Shown here piece after piece: positions 20,076 to 29,676 of a stretch of DNA of 64,000 bases. Position numbers and translations under genes: made by a program. Within the stretch, counting starts at the first letter, position 1, and every line of letters starts with the position of its first letter. Origin of the DNA: Candidatus Onthocola gallistercoris (GTDB lineage Bacteria; Bacillota; Clostridia; Lachnospirales; Lachnospiraceae); contig DVLT01000008.1 of assembly GCA_018715345.1 (NCBI GenBank), positions 1 through 64,000 of the forward strand, given 5' to 3'. The notes beneath the pieces were generated by a model. That model worked only from the letters and a program-made list of their open reading frames with translations, was not told the origin of the DNA and did not search any database.

Positions 20076-22313
20076 ATGGCCATGGCCGGTATCATACTCA
20101 CCGGTCTGCTTTTATATGTATTCTATCTGAGAAACATGTGGCTTTCCCAGGAACAGCTGACCCGCGCCCAGGCAGCTAAGATGCTGGCATTGATGCATTG
20201 CAGCAAAACAGAATGTGAAGCGGCGGTGGATGTATCTGCCATCCGGGATGTGGATGAAAACAGCTGGTACGGAAAATATGTTTCTGTGGTCATTAACGAA
20301 GGATGGATGTCCCTGACAGACGATGGGGATTTTCGCCCGATGGATGCGTTTACATATGGGGATATGCGGACCATTATGGAATGCTTTCATGTTTCGGAGG
20401 ACAATCTGAGCTTTTCCATGGATTTTGTGCAGGAGGATGGTCTGGTCCCGAAACATCGATGGCTGGAAGTTTTCCGTCTGCTCTGTGTCCAAAACAGCCA
20501 GATAACGACCCAGGCCATGCTGATCATCGGCACGGGCGCCAATATGACCGGCCTGAACGACTGGCAGCTCTTGTCCGACGACGGACTGAAAGGCTATGAA
20601 GGACTGACAGTGGATATGTACCTGTACAAGGAAGTGACAGCCTGGGTACGGGATGATGAGATATTGTGCATCATCGGCGAAAGCGGAGAGGAGGCAGTGC
20701 TGGAAAATGTATGGATATCCCAAGTGGGGGATACGCTGGATATTTTTACTCAGGGATTTACATTGAACATGGCTATTGGGCAGCCGTTGGAAGAGGACGT
20801 GGCAGAACAGATGGGGGATATCGTATTTGAAAACGGAACTTTAAAGGGTATAAGGATCAAACCGGACCATATACGGGCGCGTCTGACAGCAGTCGCTGGT
20901 GACAGTATGACGCTGGAAGGATATGGGCAGATCCCAACGACAGAAAAACTGGTGATCTATCAGATCTATCCCCAGCCCATGAACATTCAGCCGGATCAAC
21001 TGTTGGCAGATGGATCCACCACCTATGAGTTTGTTCTGGAAGGCGGATCCATATGCGGTGTCATCTGGCAGGCTTATACGGAAGAATCCATCCGTGTGCT
21101 TCTCCATGACGACAGTGATACCGACGACATCCATGAATATGTGACGCTGACTTGTGATGAGACTTATTGGGTCGCCAGTGATTCCATGATCGAGAAAAAA
21201 CAGGCGGGAGAAGAATGGACCATATCGGTCGGGGATCCCCGGCTGGAAGATGGGAAGCTGACCATTAAAGCGGATTCGGAGGAAGGCAAGATCCGGATGT
21301 TGTCTCTGGATCGGGGATGCGGTATTCCCAGCTATCGGGGAACCATCGAGCTGCAGCCGGCACAGGGTGGGATCCTGGTGATCAATGAACTGCTTTTGGA
21401 AGAATATTTATATGGCGTCGTGCCCAGCGAGATGCCGTCGGATTATGGGGAGGAGGCTTTAAAAGTTCAGGCAGTGTGCGCCAGGACTTTTGCACGGGCT
21501 CACCTGGATTCTTCCTTCAACGGTTATGACGCCCATGTGGATGATACGGTTTCCAGCCAAGTATACAACAACACCCTGGAGACGGATGCCAGCATACAGG
21601 CAGTCAAGGAAACGGCGGGTCAGGTGCTGGAGACGAACGGTGATCTGATTTCTGTATACTTTTTTTCCACATCCTGCGGCCATACTTCCGATGCGGCGGA
21701 TGTGTGGTATACCGGAGAGGGGGATACCACTGTTTCAGAGGCGTGCGGCCGTTTTTTAAGTGACGAGAACATTCCTTTGGTTCTGTCAGAACGGGAAGAT
21801 TTTGTGGCCTTTATCGACAATGATGCAGGATATGGATATTTTGAACAGGATATACCATGGTTTCGTTGGCAGACCACCGTATCTTTGTCGGACATTCAGG
21901 AGCACATGACCGAAGAACAGCGGACATCTGTGGGAAGATTGACAGAGGTTTCAGAAGGAGAGCGGGCAGAAAGCGGCCTGTTGAAATCCCTGGCGCTGAA
22001 AGGAGAAAATGGAAGCCTGGAAATATTTGGAGAATACAGGATACGCTCTGTTCTGTCACCGGAAAATACGTCTGTTTTGCTGCAGGATGGGGAAGAAGTC
22101 ACCGGGGCAACGCTGCTTCCCAGCGGATATATTTATATGGAACCGGTACTGGATGCGATGGAAAATGTGACCGGATATGAGATCCATGGCGGAGGATACG
22201 GTCATGGTACCGGCATGAGTCAAAATGGAGCCTGGGCCATGGCCAAGGCCGGGAAAAATTATCAGGAGATCCTCGAATATTTTTTCCCGGCGGCAGAGCT
22301 GATCGTGGAATAG
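20076..22313 (+). CDS. SpoIID/LytB domain-containing protein
   Basis: LLEEYLYGVVPSEMPSDYGEEALKVQAVCARTFA and GHGTGMSQNGAWAMAKAG; N-terminal TM. Exact start uncertain. Confidence 0.9.
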   Translation: MAMAGIILTGLLLYVFYLRNMWLSQEQLTRAQAAKMLALMHCSKTECEAAVDVSAIRDVDENSWYGKYVSVVINEGWMSLTDDGDFRPMDAFTYGDMRTIMECFHVSEDNLSFSMDFVQEDGLVPKHRWLEVFRLLCVQNSQITTQAMLIIGTGANMTGLNDWQLLSDDGLKGYEGLTVDMYLYKEVTAWVRDDEILCIIGESGEEAVLENVWISQVGDTLDIFTQGFTLNMAIGQPLEEDVAEQMGDIVFENGTLKGIRIKPDHIRARLTAVAGDSMTLEGYGQIPTTEKLVIYQIYPQPMNIQPDQLLADGSTTYEFVLEGGSICGVIWQAYTEESIRVLLHDDSDTDDIHEYVTLTCDETYWVASDSMIEKKQAGEEWTISVGDPRLEDGKLTIKADSEEGKIRMLSLDRGCGIPSYRGTIELQPAQGGILVINELLLEEYLYGVVPSEMPSDYGEEALKVQAVCARTFARAHLDSSFNGYDAHVDDTVSSQVYNNTLETDASIQAVKETAGQVLETNGDLISVYFFSTSCGHTSDAADVWYTGEGDTTVSEACGRFLSDENIPLVLSEREDFVAFIDNDAGYGYFEQDIPWFRWQTTVSLSDIQEHMTEEQRTSVGRLTEVSEGERAESGLLKSLALKGENGSLEIFGEYRIRSVLSPENTSVLLQDGEEVTGATLLPSGYIYMEPVLDAMENVTGYEIHGGGYGHGTGMSQNGAWAMAKAGKNYQEILEYFFPAAELIVE

Positions 22314-22319
22314 GGATTT

Positions 22320-23327
22320 TTAGAGGGGATTGCGGCCCCACAGCTTGAGAGAGCGATTCAGTAAGGCGCGTTTTCCTGGGGAAAAGACCAGGTCGAACTC
22401 ACCGGCATAGTCCAGGATACGGCCATTGAAACCCTGTTTAAAGCGGTAAACCCCATAATTGGGATGGGTCACATCCCAGTAATAGGGAATACCTTGAAAA
22501 TCATACAGATCGCTTCCCTGGGAGATGGCATATCGGATCATCTCCCATTGCATCAGATAATTGGGCATCAGTTCCCGGTGGGAAGAGGAGGAAGCGCCAT
22601 ACACATAACAGCTTTTCCCGGCGTAGGTCACCAGGAGAGCGGCTGAAAGGGGAATATTTTGGTAAAAACAGACAAATAGCTGACAGGTTTTTCCAAGTTC
22701 CCGATACATGCGTTTAAAATAGTTTTCGGAGCGGAGGCAGAAGCCGTCTCTGGCGGCGGTCTCCTTGCTGAGTTTATAAAAACTTCCCAGCATTTCCGGG
22801 CCGCATATCCTGCATTCCAGTCCATGGCGGCGGGCCAGACGGATATTATAACGATATTTTCGATGAAAGGCGGAAAAAATCTCATCTTCCGTCTTGTTTT
22901 TTATGTCCAGCACATAATTGTTCCGACACTGGACCGTATCATATCCGTTTTTTGTATCGGCGTGGACAAAACCGGATCGAACAAGATTTTGGATGGCCTG
23001 GGAGTCGTTGTTTTCGATCATCGGATCGATCTTAAATAGGCAGGCATGGTAGGCTCTGGCCAGTTGAATGACCTTTTCCGTCAGACGGGTGACCGCCTCA
23101 CCATTGTGAAAATCACAGACATAACCTCTGGGCGCATAAAAGACAGTTCCGCCAAGCAGCGGGATGCGGCGGATATGTATGCGCACAGCGCCGGTGATCT
23201 TGCCGTTTTTATCATGAATGGACAGTGTTTCGTGGGTAAAATGACACTTTACACGCTCCCAGGCTTCTGATTGGGTAAAGCTTCCGTTTGGATGCTCAGC
23301 AATAAAAGATTCAATATCATTCATCAT
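22320..23327 (-). CDS. FemAB-type peptidoglycan bridge aminoacyltransferase
   Basis: FemXAB-like: SFTQSEAWERVK, HRKYRYNIRLARRHGLE, YDFQGIPYYWD. Confidence 0.85.
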   Translation of the reverse strand: MMNDIESFIAEHPNGSFTQSEAWERVKCHFTHETLSIHDKNGKITGAVRIHIRRIPLLGGTVFYAPRGYVCDFHNGEAVTRLTEKVIQLARAYHACLFKIDPMIENNDSQAIQNLVRSGFVHADTKNGYDTVQCRNNYVLDIKNKTEDEIFSAFHRKYRYNIRLARRHGLECRICGPEMLGSFYKLSKETAARDGFCLRSENYFKRMYRELGKTCQLFVCFYQNIPLSAALLVTYAGKSCYVYGASSSSHRELMPNYLMQWEMIRYAISQGSDLYDFQGIPYYWDVTHPNYGVYRFKQGFNGRILDYAGEFDLVFSPGKRALLNRSLKLWGRNPL

Positions 23328-23401
23328 GATCGACCTCCTGAATGAAGATTAAAATGACGTTGTATACATGTTGTATCTGAAAAGCAAGGTAATTGAAAAG
23401 A

Positions 23402-24223
23402 TCATCGGATGACCACACATCGCATGCCCATGGATTCATATCGGTCTTTAAACAGTTCCTTCTCATAGGCGGTCACACCGCTGGCCTGAAGTGGGTCATT
23501 AAAATAATAGAACTGATCATCGCATCCGATGAGGACCATACAGTGTTCATTGGCCATCCAAGTAAAAGTTTCACCGGTGCATTCCCCATGTTCATCCAAC
23601 AGCTGCCATGTGGACGATGGATAAGTTTCTTTCATATACATGGTCGTCCAGACCAATGCCGGGATACCCTGATCCGTATAAAGGGTTGTCAGATCTTCCA
23701 TGGAAGTGCCGCTCATGTCCACGGCCTGAAGAGAATCGGGCAGATACAGGGATAGCAGGCGGACAATGACGGGAGGATAACATCCATAGCCCTCATCGGT
23801 CCAAGGATCGCCAATATAAGCTTCGTCGGGAGAGGGCGCAGCCAGAGTACCATCCGGCAGATAAGAAAAATCAGCTTTATCAAGGGAAGAGACCAGTTCA
23901 GAGAGGGAAGGGGCACATCCGTAGTATTCCAGCAGCATGTAAGCGCTGACTGTTTCGCAGCCGGTGGGAAGGATATCCAGTTGGGAATAAAAAGGAACGT
24001 CAATGAGAGTTGGCAGGCCTTCGGAATATGGGTTGGCAAAAAAACGGCTTTCCTCGACAGTATTGGCTCTGCAGGGTGAAGTGAAAAGATAGAAAAATGA
24101 AAAGAACAGGGTTATGAGAAAACAGATAACCGCCATTCCTGCAAAATGTTTGATCAAGTATTTCATAAAAATCCCCCGTTTTCGTATGTCTTTATAAGAC
24201 AACTTTATCGCGGGGAAAGACAA
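23402..24223 (-). CDS. C39-like cysteine peptidase
   Basis: DVPFYSQLDILPTGCETVSAYMLLEYYG and a late His (ANEHCMVLIGCDD); N-terminal TM. Confidence 0.8.
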   Translation of the reverse strand: MSFPAIKLSYKDIRKRGIFMKYLIKHFAGMAVICFLITLFFSFFYLFTSPCRANTVEESRFFANPYSEGLPTLIDVPFYSQLDILPTGCETVSAYMLLEYYGCAPSLSELVSSLDKADFSYLPDGTLAAPSPDEAYIGDPWTDEGYGCYPPVIVRLLSLYLPDSLQAVDMSGTSMEDLTTLYTDQGIPALVWTTMYMKETYPSSTWQLLDEHGECTGETFTWMANEHCMVLIGCDDQFYYFNDPLQASGVTAYEKELFKDRYESMGMRCVVIR

Positions 24224-24267
24224 GAAGTCTCCATAAAAATGTCAGAAAAATGTAAAAAATAAAATAA

Positions 24268-24293
24268 GCGCCGACAGGCGTGACGGCGCTTCC
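24268..24293 (-). terminator. intrinsic terminator
   Basis: AAGCGCCG...CGGCGCTT; T-rich on the minus strand downstream. Confidence 0.7.
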
Positions 24294-24299
24294 AAAAGA

Positions 24300-25136
24300 T
24301 CAATATTTCAGATGATAATTATCGGGTTTTTTTGGTGTGAGGGAGTAATTTAGTTCCGCTCCCAAAAAAAAGATATACATGATCATATAAAGATAAAGGA
24401 AAAACAGCATCAGGTAAGCCAGGCTGCCATACATGTAGGAAGGCGCCCTGGCGTAATCCACATATAGTGAAAAGATATAGGAACTGATCATCCAACCGCT
24501 GGCTGTAAAAACTGCACCTGGGAGCTGCCTGAGGATCCGCATCCGGGATGCGGGCAAAAATTTGTAAAAAACAGCAAACAGACAGATATAAAAGGATAGG
24601 GCAAAAAGCGTCCGTATCAGTCCAAGCATGGTGGAAAAATCTTCAAAAAAAGGAAAACGTTCCACAAGCCACATGAAGATCCGGTTGCCGAAAACGAGGA
24701 AGATCAGAGTGAAAATGATAAGGATGGCAAACAGGACCGTGTAAAAGGCTGCTTTTAACCGGATCCGTATATAGCTGCGGTTTTCCTCGATTTCATTCAC
24801 CGCATTCAGTCCGTTGGCTAAAGCCATGATGCCTTTTCCGGCACTCCATATGACAGTGATGATGGAAAAAGAAAGTAATGTGGTGCTGGAAGATCGATAA
24901 ATACTGTTGAGGACCGTCGCCGCCACAGAATAATATTTGGCAGGGATGATCAGGCTCAGGCCATCCAGCAGACCGTCCAGACCGATGGGTAGGAAACGCA
25001 GCAGTGTGAGGAGAAAGATGATAAACGGTATGGCAGAAAGGATGAGAAAATAGGCGGACTGGGCGGCAAAAGCCGAGACATGATCCCGCCGTATTTTTTT
25101 TAGCATATTCTGGACCCACACGATCAGACGCAGCAT
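24300..25136 (-). CDS. YihY/BrkB family membrane protein
   Basis: DHVSAFAAQSAYFLILSAIPFIIFLL plus multiple TM segments; internal ATG start preceded by GGGGAAAG. Confidence 0.88.
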   Translation of the reverse strand: MLRLIVWVQNMLKKIRRDHVSAFAAQSAYFLILSAIPFIIFLLTLLRFLPIGLDGLLDGLSLIIPAKYYSVAATVLNSIYRSSSTTLLSFSIITVIWSAGKGIMALANGLNAVNEIEENRSYIRIRLKAAFYTVLFAILIIFTLIFLVFGNRIFMWLVERFPFFEDFSTMLGLIRTLFALSFYICLFAVFYKFLPASRMRILRQLPGAVFTASGWMISSYIFSLYVDYARAPSYMYGSLAYLMLFFLYLYMIMYIFFLGAELNYSLTPKKPDNYHLKY

Positions 25137-25436
25137 ACTTTCCCCTCCTCGAACCGTCAAAAGTCTGTATGACCGTCCGGCTATTGACGGATGTTTTTTT
25201 GTAAACTGAGGAAATTCTATCATGAATCCCATAAAAGTTCAATCAAATTCCAGCGCCAAGGCTTGACAATATCAATGTTTGCATTAAAGCAAAATTCACT
25301 GTAAAAGCTACGAATGCGTCAATGGACAGTTATGTGAAAAAGACATGAAATTTCATGCAGAAATCTTGACATAGATGTATAAAGATGTATTAACACCGTT
25401 TGAATTTCATGAACGGTTATTAGCCGCATAAAAATA

Positions 25437-25458
25437 TTGCCCGGTACAAACCGGGCAA
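25437..25458. terminator. hairpin in long intergenic region
   Basis: TTGCCCGG-TACAAA-CCGGGCAA with A/T-rich flanks. Confidence 0.5.
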
Positions 25459-25573
25459 CGCAAAAATTTTATATTTTTTTCATTGTCTACTTGACGGGTA
25501 GCACACCAAAAGGCGGCAGCCTGTCCTTTTGTCAGTTATTTTAATGGTTGATGATCCTCTGCAGCCGATGTGG

Positions 25574-26599
25574 TCATACAATGAACATCGCATCCCCGAA
25601 GCTGAAAAAACGGTAGCGCATATTGACTGCTTCTTTATAGGCGTCCAGAATATGTTCCTTGCCGGCCAGAGCGGATACGAGCATGAGCAAAGTGGATTCG
25701 GGAAGATGGAAATTGGTGATCAAAGCATCGATACATTTAAAAGTATAACCCGGATAGATGAAAATGTCTGTCCATCCGCTCGTTTCATGGACGGATCCTT
25801 GGGCGTCCGAGGCGGATTCCAGAGTCCGGGTGCTCGTGGTCCCCACGGAAATGATCCGGCCGCCGGAGCGTTTTGTTTCATTGATGGTATCCGCCGCTTC
25901 TTTACTGATCATGTAAAATTCAGAGTGCATGTGATGATTTTCCACATCGTCCACTTTGACCGGACGGAAAGTGCCCAGTCCCACATGCAAAGTGACACGG
26001 GCGATGCGAACGCCTTTTTCCTGGATCTTTGCCAGAAGTGATTCCGTAAAATGCAGTCCGGCGGTGGGAGCGGCGGCGCTGCCTTCGTGTTTGGCGTAGA
26101 CGGTCTGGTAACGGTTTTTATCTTCCAGTTTGTGGGTGATATAAGGGGGCAAGGGCATCTCGCCAAGGGCGTCCAACACTTCTTCAAAAATCCCCTCATA
26201 TTCAAAGCGGATCAGCCGGTTACCCTCATCCACCACATCTATGACCTGTCCTTTCAAACGACCGTCCCCAAAAGTGAGACGGGTGCCAGGGCGGGCCTTT
26301 TTACCAGGCCGGACCAGCGTCTCCCATACATTGCCCTCTTTCCTTTTTAAAAGCAGGACCTCGATATGCGCGCCGGTATCCTCTTTTATGCCGTGCAGAC
26401 GGGCGGGGATGACCTTTGTGTCGTTGATGACCAGGCAGTCGCCTGGATTCAGATAATCAATAATATCCGTAAAAATACGGTGTTGGATCTGACCGGTCTG
26501 TTTATCCAGGACCAGAAGCCTGGATGCGGAACGATCTTGCAACGGATCCTGGGCGATCAGTTCTTCCGGCAGATCATAATAAAATTCCGATGTTTTCAT
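25574..26599 (-). CDS. queA: tRNA preQ1(34) S-adenosylmethionine ribosyltransferase-isomerase
   Basis: [51 protein letters not shown]. Confidence 0.97.
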   Translation of the reverse strand: MKTSEFYYDLPEELIAQDPLQDRSASRLLVLDKQTGQIQHRIFTDIIDYLNPGDCLVINDTKVIPARLHGIKEDTGAHIEVLLLKRKEGNVWETLVRPGKKARPGTRLTFGDGRLKGQVIDVVDEGNRLIRFEYEGIFEEVLDALGEMPLPPYITHKLEDKNRYQTVYAKHEGSAAAPTAGLHFTESLLAKIQEKGVRIARVTLHVGLGTFRPVKVDDVENHHMHSEFYMISKEAADTINETKRSGGRIISVGTTSTRTLESASDAQGSVHETSGWTDIFIYPGYTFKCIDALITNFHLPESTLLMLVSALAGKEHILDAYKEAVNMRYRFFSFGDAMFIV

Positions 26600-26821
26600 A
26601 AATCTTTTCTGTCTCCTTTATCCGGTGTGAACCCGGAAATATCAGTTTTCAATTATATCATCCTGTCATGGGCATTTCAATACAGATGCGGAAGAAACAG
26701 GTGGGGAATCCTGTCGCTGTATTGGGAATTTTGTTGAATTTTCCCATATATTGTGCTAAATTAACCATTATATACAAAAAATGGAAATATATGCAATATT
26801 TCGGCACGGGAGGAGTTTCAT

Positions 26822-26990
26822 ATGGTACGTGAATATTTGAAACAGAATGTGTATGAAGCCTTGCAAGACCGAATGAAATTTATTTTTGAAGAGTTTGACA
26901 ATTGGCCAGGCATGGCGTCCGGCCGAAGAAGAGTCAGATGACTGAGGGGCGGAGGGGCATCCAGGAAGCAGAACAGACCATCCTAATTGA
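26822..26990 (+). pseudogene. remnant of IbrA-like phosphoadenosine phosphosulfate reductase family gene
   Basis: MVREYLKQNVYEALQDRMKFIFEEFDN resembles the IbrA N-terminus, good RBS, truncated at 39 codons. Confidence 0.5.
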
Positions 26991-27028
26991 TAAAAATTTG
27001 CCTTGACCCTTATGGAAAAATGCACTAT

Positions 27029-27072
27029 GATATCCATAGAGAGTTAGTGAAAACTAACTCTCTATGGATATC
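27029..27072. repeat. 20-bp perfect hairpin with GAAA loop
   Basis: GATATCCATAGAGAGTTAGT-GAAA-ACTAACTCTCTATGGATATC. Confidence 0.9.
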
Positions 27073-27111
27073 TATTCCTTAAAATAGTCATATCAGAGAA
27101 AGGGTGGTCGG

Positions 27112-27399
27112 ATGAGTATCGTGATCGTAGGCGGCAACGAAAGAATGGCCGGACAGTATGTGGATATATGTAAAGAATATGGCTGCAAAGCCAAGGTTTT
27201 TACAAAAGAAAAAGGTTCCTTGCGCAAAAAGATGGGATGTCCGGATCTGCTGATCTTGTTCACCAGTACCGTATCCCATAAAATGGTCATCAGCGCTTCT
27301 CAAGAGGCGAAAAAAAATCGGATTCCTGTCGCCCACGTGCATACAAGCAGTGTTTCGGCGCTCCATACGATTTTATCGAAGCATTGTCAGCCGGCCTGA
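27112..27399 (+). CDS. DUF2325 domain-containing protein
   Basis: IVIVGGNERMAGQYVDICKEYG...HTSSVSALHTIL. Confidence 0.75.
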   Translation: MSIVIVGGNERMAGQYVDICKEYGCKAKVFTKEKGSLRKKMGCPDLLILFTSTVSHKMVISASQEAKKNRIPVAHVHTSSVSALHTILSKHCQPA

Positions 27400-27565
27400 T
27401 GCCAGACATTCTATTTAGGAAGGTATACGTCTCTGTCTGCATGATCTTTTTGTGTAACAATCTTCATCGATCCTATGAAAATAAAAGATGGTGGAAAAGA
27501 TGGCGATTGTATTTTATCTGTAAGGAGGGATATAATTGAAAATATAATGAAAGGATGTGAACCGT

Positions 27566-28180
27566 ATGTTTCGGATCATTTCGTTGATGGTCGGTTATAT
27601 TTTTGGAAATTTTCTCACGGCGGATGTTTTAACCTGGCGTCTTTTCCATATGAAAGCAGACGATATAGGAAGCGGAAATCCGGGGACGGCCAATATCACG
27701 TCCCAGCTTGGACTGGGATACGGACTTTTGGTCTTAGCTGGCGATGTGACTAAAACGATAGCAGCCTGTCTGATCTGCAGATATCTGCTGTATCCGGATA
27801 TGGGAGAAGCGGCGGCCCTTTATGGGGGATTCGGTGTGTGCCTGGGACATGATTTTCCCGTTTGGAATCGTTTTAAAGGCGGGAAAGGCGTGGCTGTAAC
27901 CTGCACATTTATCGTACTTGTCCTGCCGGTCTGGGGACTGATATCCGATGTGGCCGGTCTGGCTGCCGTGTTTTTAACCGGGTCTTTGGCTGTGGGAGCG
28001 GTGGTGATTCCTTGTGTCTTTACGTTAGCCGCTTTTATAAAACTGGGAGTGGAAGCTGGCCTGGTCATGTTGGCCGCTTCCATTATGATGGTATCCAGAC
28101 ATTTTGAAGGGCTCAAGGAAATGAGGTCCGGGGAGGGCAAGAGAGTGCATTGGTCAAGAAAACGGCCAGAGGAACATTAA
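27566..28180 (+). CDS. PlsY-like glycerol-3-phosphate acyltransferase
   Basis: GSGNPGTANI, LGHDFPVWNRFKGGKGVAV. Confidence 0.85.
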   Translation: MFRIISLMVGYIFGNFLTADVLTWRLFHMKADDIGSGNPGTANITSQLGLGYGLLVLAGDVTKTIAACLICRYLLYPDMGEAAALYGGFGVCLGHDFPVWNRFKGGKGVAVTCTFIVLVLPVWGLISDVAGLAAVFLTGSLAVGAVVIPCVFTLAAFIKLGVEAGLVMLAASIMMVSRHFEGLKEMRSGEGKRVHWSRKRPEEH

Positions 28181-28242
28181 AACGGACTGGATACTAAGTT
28201 GTATATATTGTAGGTACTTTTAAAAAAAATTAAAATAAGGTG

Positions 28243-28271
28243 TTGACAAAAGACGAAATATAGTATAGTAT
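28243..28271 (+). promoter_or_regulatory. promoter of tRNA operon
   Basis: TTGACA - 17 bp - TAGTAT. Confidence 0.6.
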
Positions 28272-28308
28272 TAGTTGTGCGGTCGGCAAGAAGCTGACAC
28301 AGCAAAAT

Positions 28309-28382
28309 GGCCCAGTGGCTCAGTTGGTTAGAGCGCCGCCCTGTCACGGCGGAGGTCGAGAGTTCGAGTCTCTTCTGGGTCG
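28309..28382 (+). tRNA. tRNA-Asp(GTC)
   Basis: cloverleaf; acceptor GGCCCAG/CTGGGTC, anticodon GTC. Confidence 0.95.
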
Positions 28383-28408
28383 TTCAACTGAATATGATTT
28401 GATATCAT

Positions 28409-28481
28409 GGGGTCTTAGCTCAGCTGGGAGAGCATCTGCCTTACAAGCAGAGGGTCATAGGTTCGAGCCCTATAGGCCCCA
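28409..28481 (+). tRNA. tRNA-Val(TAC)
   Basis: cloverleaf; acceptor GGGGTCT/AGGCCCC, anticodon TAC. Confidence 0.95.
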
Positions 28482-28503
28482 TAAAGCTGAAAAGCTTCAA
28501 TCC

Positions 28504-28577
28504 GGCGAGGTAGCTCAGTTGGCTAGAGCATGCGGTTCATACCCGCAGTGTCGGGGGTTCAAATCCCTTCCTCGCTA
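28504..28577 (+). tRNA. tRNA-Met(CAT)
   Basis: cloverleaf; anticodon CAT (elongator Met versus Ile2 not resolved). Confidence 0.92.
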
Positions 28578-28585
28578 TACAAAGA

Positions 28586-28629
28586 GACCTGAAAGTTTTG
28601 GAAGTGATCCGAGACTTTCAGGTCTTTTT
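28586..28629 (+). terminator. intrinsic terminator after tRNA operon
   Basis: GACCTGAAAGT...ACTTTCAGGTC followed by TTTTT. Confidence 0.85.
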
Positions 28630-28899
28630 GTCTGCCGGAGCAAATATCACAGAACAGGCCATATGCGCTTCGAATGTATATGGCCTGTTCTGGCGTCTTT
28701 GGCCTGAAATTTAACAGAAGATATGCTTAGTTTTTTACATTTTTTGTGTATAGTAAAATGGTCGGCAAAAGCATAGGATCAATGGCTGGTAAACTGTGAA
28801 AAAAGTATGAAAAAACTTCCACCTTAAAATATTTTTTAAACATGTTACACTAAGTTTAATGAAACACGTGGAAAAATATATGAAAGAAGGAGAAAGTTT

Positions 28900-29676
28900 A
28901 TGAACCGTAACAAAACCAGCAGAATACCGAAAAAGGTTTGGTTACTCATCTCGTTTGCTGTGGCAATGGTTGTATGGTATCTGTTGTCCATCAATCCTCA
29001 GACAGCGCGGAGCTTCCCAAACCTGGTTGTGACTCTGGAATCGCTTAAGACAATGATCGATCGAGGCGTATTCTTTAAAGACTTGTCAAGCAGCTTGATT
29101 TCCGTAAGCGCAGGATTTGCCATTGGATTCGTCTTGTCATTGCCCGTTGCCATATTGATGGCCTGGTATGCGCCGGTACGTAATATCCTGGAACCCTGGA
29201 TCCAGTTTATCCGTAACATCCCGCCGCTGGCTTACGTGCCGCTGATCGTTATCTCAGCAGGCGTCGGCAGAAAGCCTCAGATCATCGTCATCACCATTGC
29301 CACATTCCTGATCATGACCATAACCATCTATCAGGGCGTTATCAACATCGATGAGACGCTGATCAAAGCTGCAAGAGTTCTTGGCGCAACAGATAAAGAT
29401 ATATTCCTGAAGGTTATCGCTCCGGCCACCTTACCGTTCATCATGACGGCCGTACGGCTCGGTACATCAACCGCTCTGACCACTTTGATCGCCGCCGAAT
29501 CAACAGGCGCTGTCGCTGGCCTGGGAATGCGGATCCGATCGCTGAATAACAGTTTCGAGTCGGCGCCGATGCTCATGTACATAATCATTATAGGTATTAT
29601 CGGTATGATCGTTGAGAAAATCGTTAAGTTCTTAGAAAGGAAGTTCACAGGATGGCAGGAGAAACGAGAAATATAA
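28900..29676 (+). CDS. ABC transporter permease (nitrate/sulfonate/taurine type)
   Basis: six-TM SsuC/TauC-like, KAARVLGATDKDIFLKVIAPATLPFI EAA loop. Confidence 0.88.
   Translation: MNRNKTSRIPKKVWLLISFAVAMVVWYLLSINPQTARSFPNLVVTLESLKTMIDRGVFFKDLSSSLISVSAGFAIGFVLSLPVAILMAWYAPVRNILEPWIQFIRNIPPLAYVPLIVISAGVGRKPQIIVITIATFLIMTITIYQGVINIDETLIKAARVLGATDKDIFLKVIAPATLPFIMTAVRLGTSTALTTLIAAESTGAVAGLGMRIRSLNNSFESAPMLMYIIIIGIIGMIVEKIVKFLERKFTGWQEKREI

Noticed and set aside
26822-26941. Short intact small-protein gene of 39 codons
   Set aside because: It has a good RBS, but the N-terminus looks like a truncated larger family and the tail is low-complexity basic; treated as a remnant instead.
28315-28707. 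130 aa ORF MAQLVRAPPCHGGGREFESLLGRSTEYD...
   Set aside because: It is a translation of the tRNA-Asp, tRNA-Val and tRNA-Met genes; a classic false ORF.
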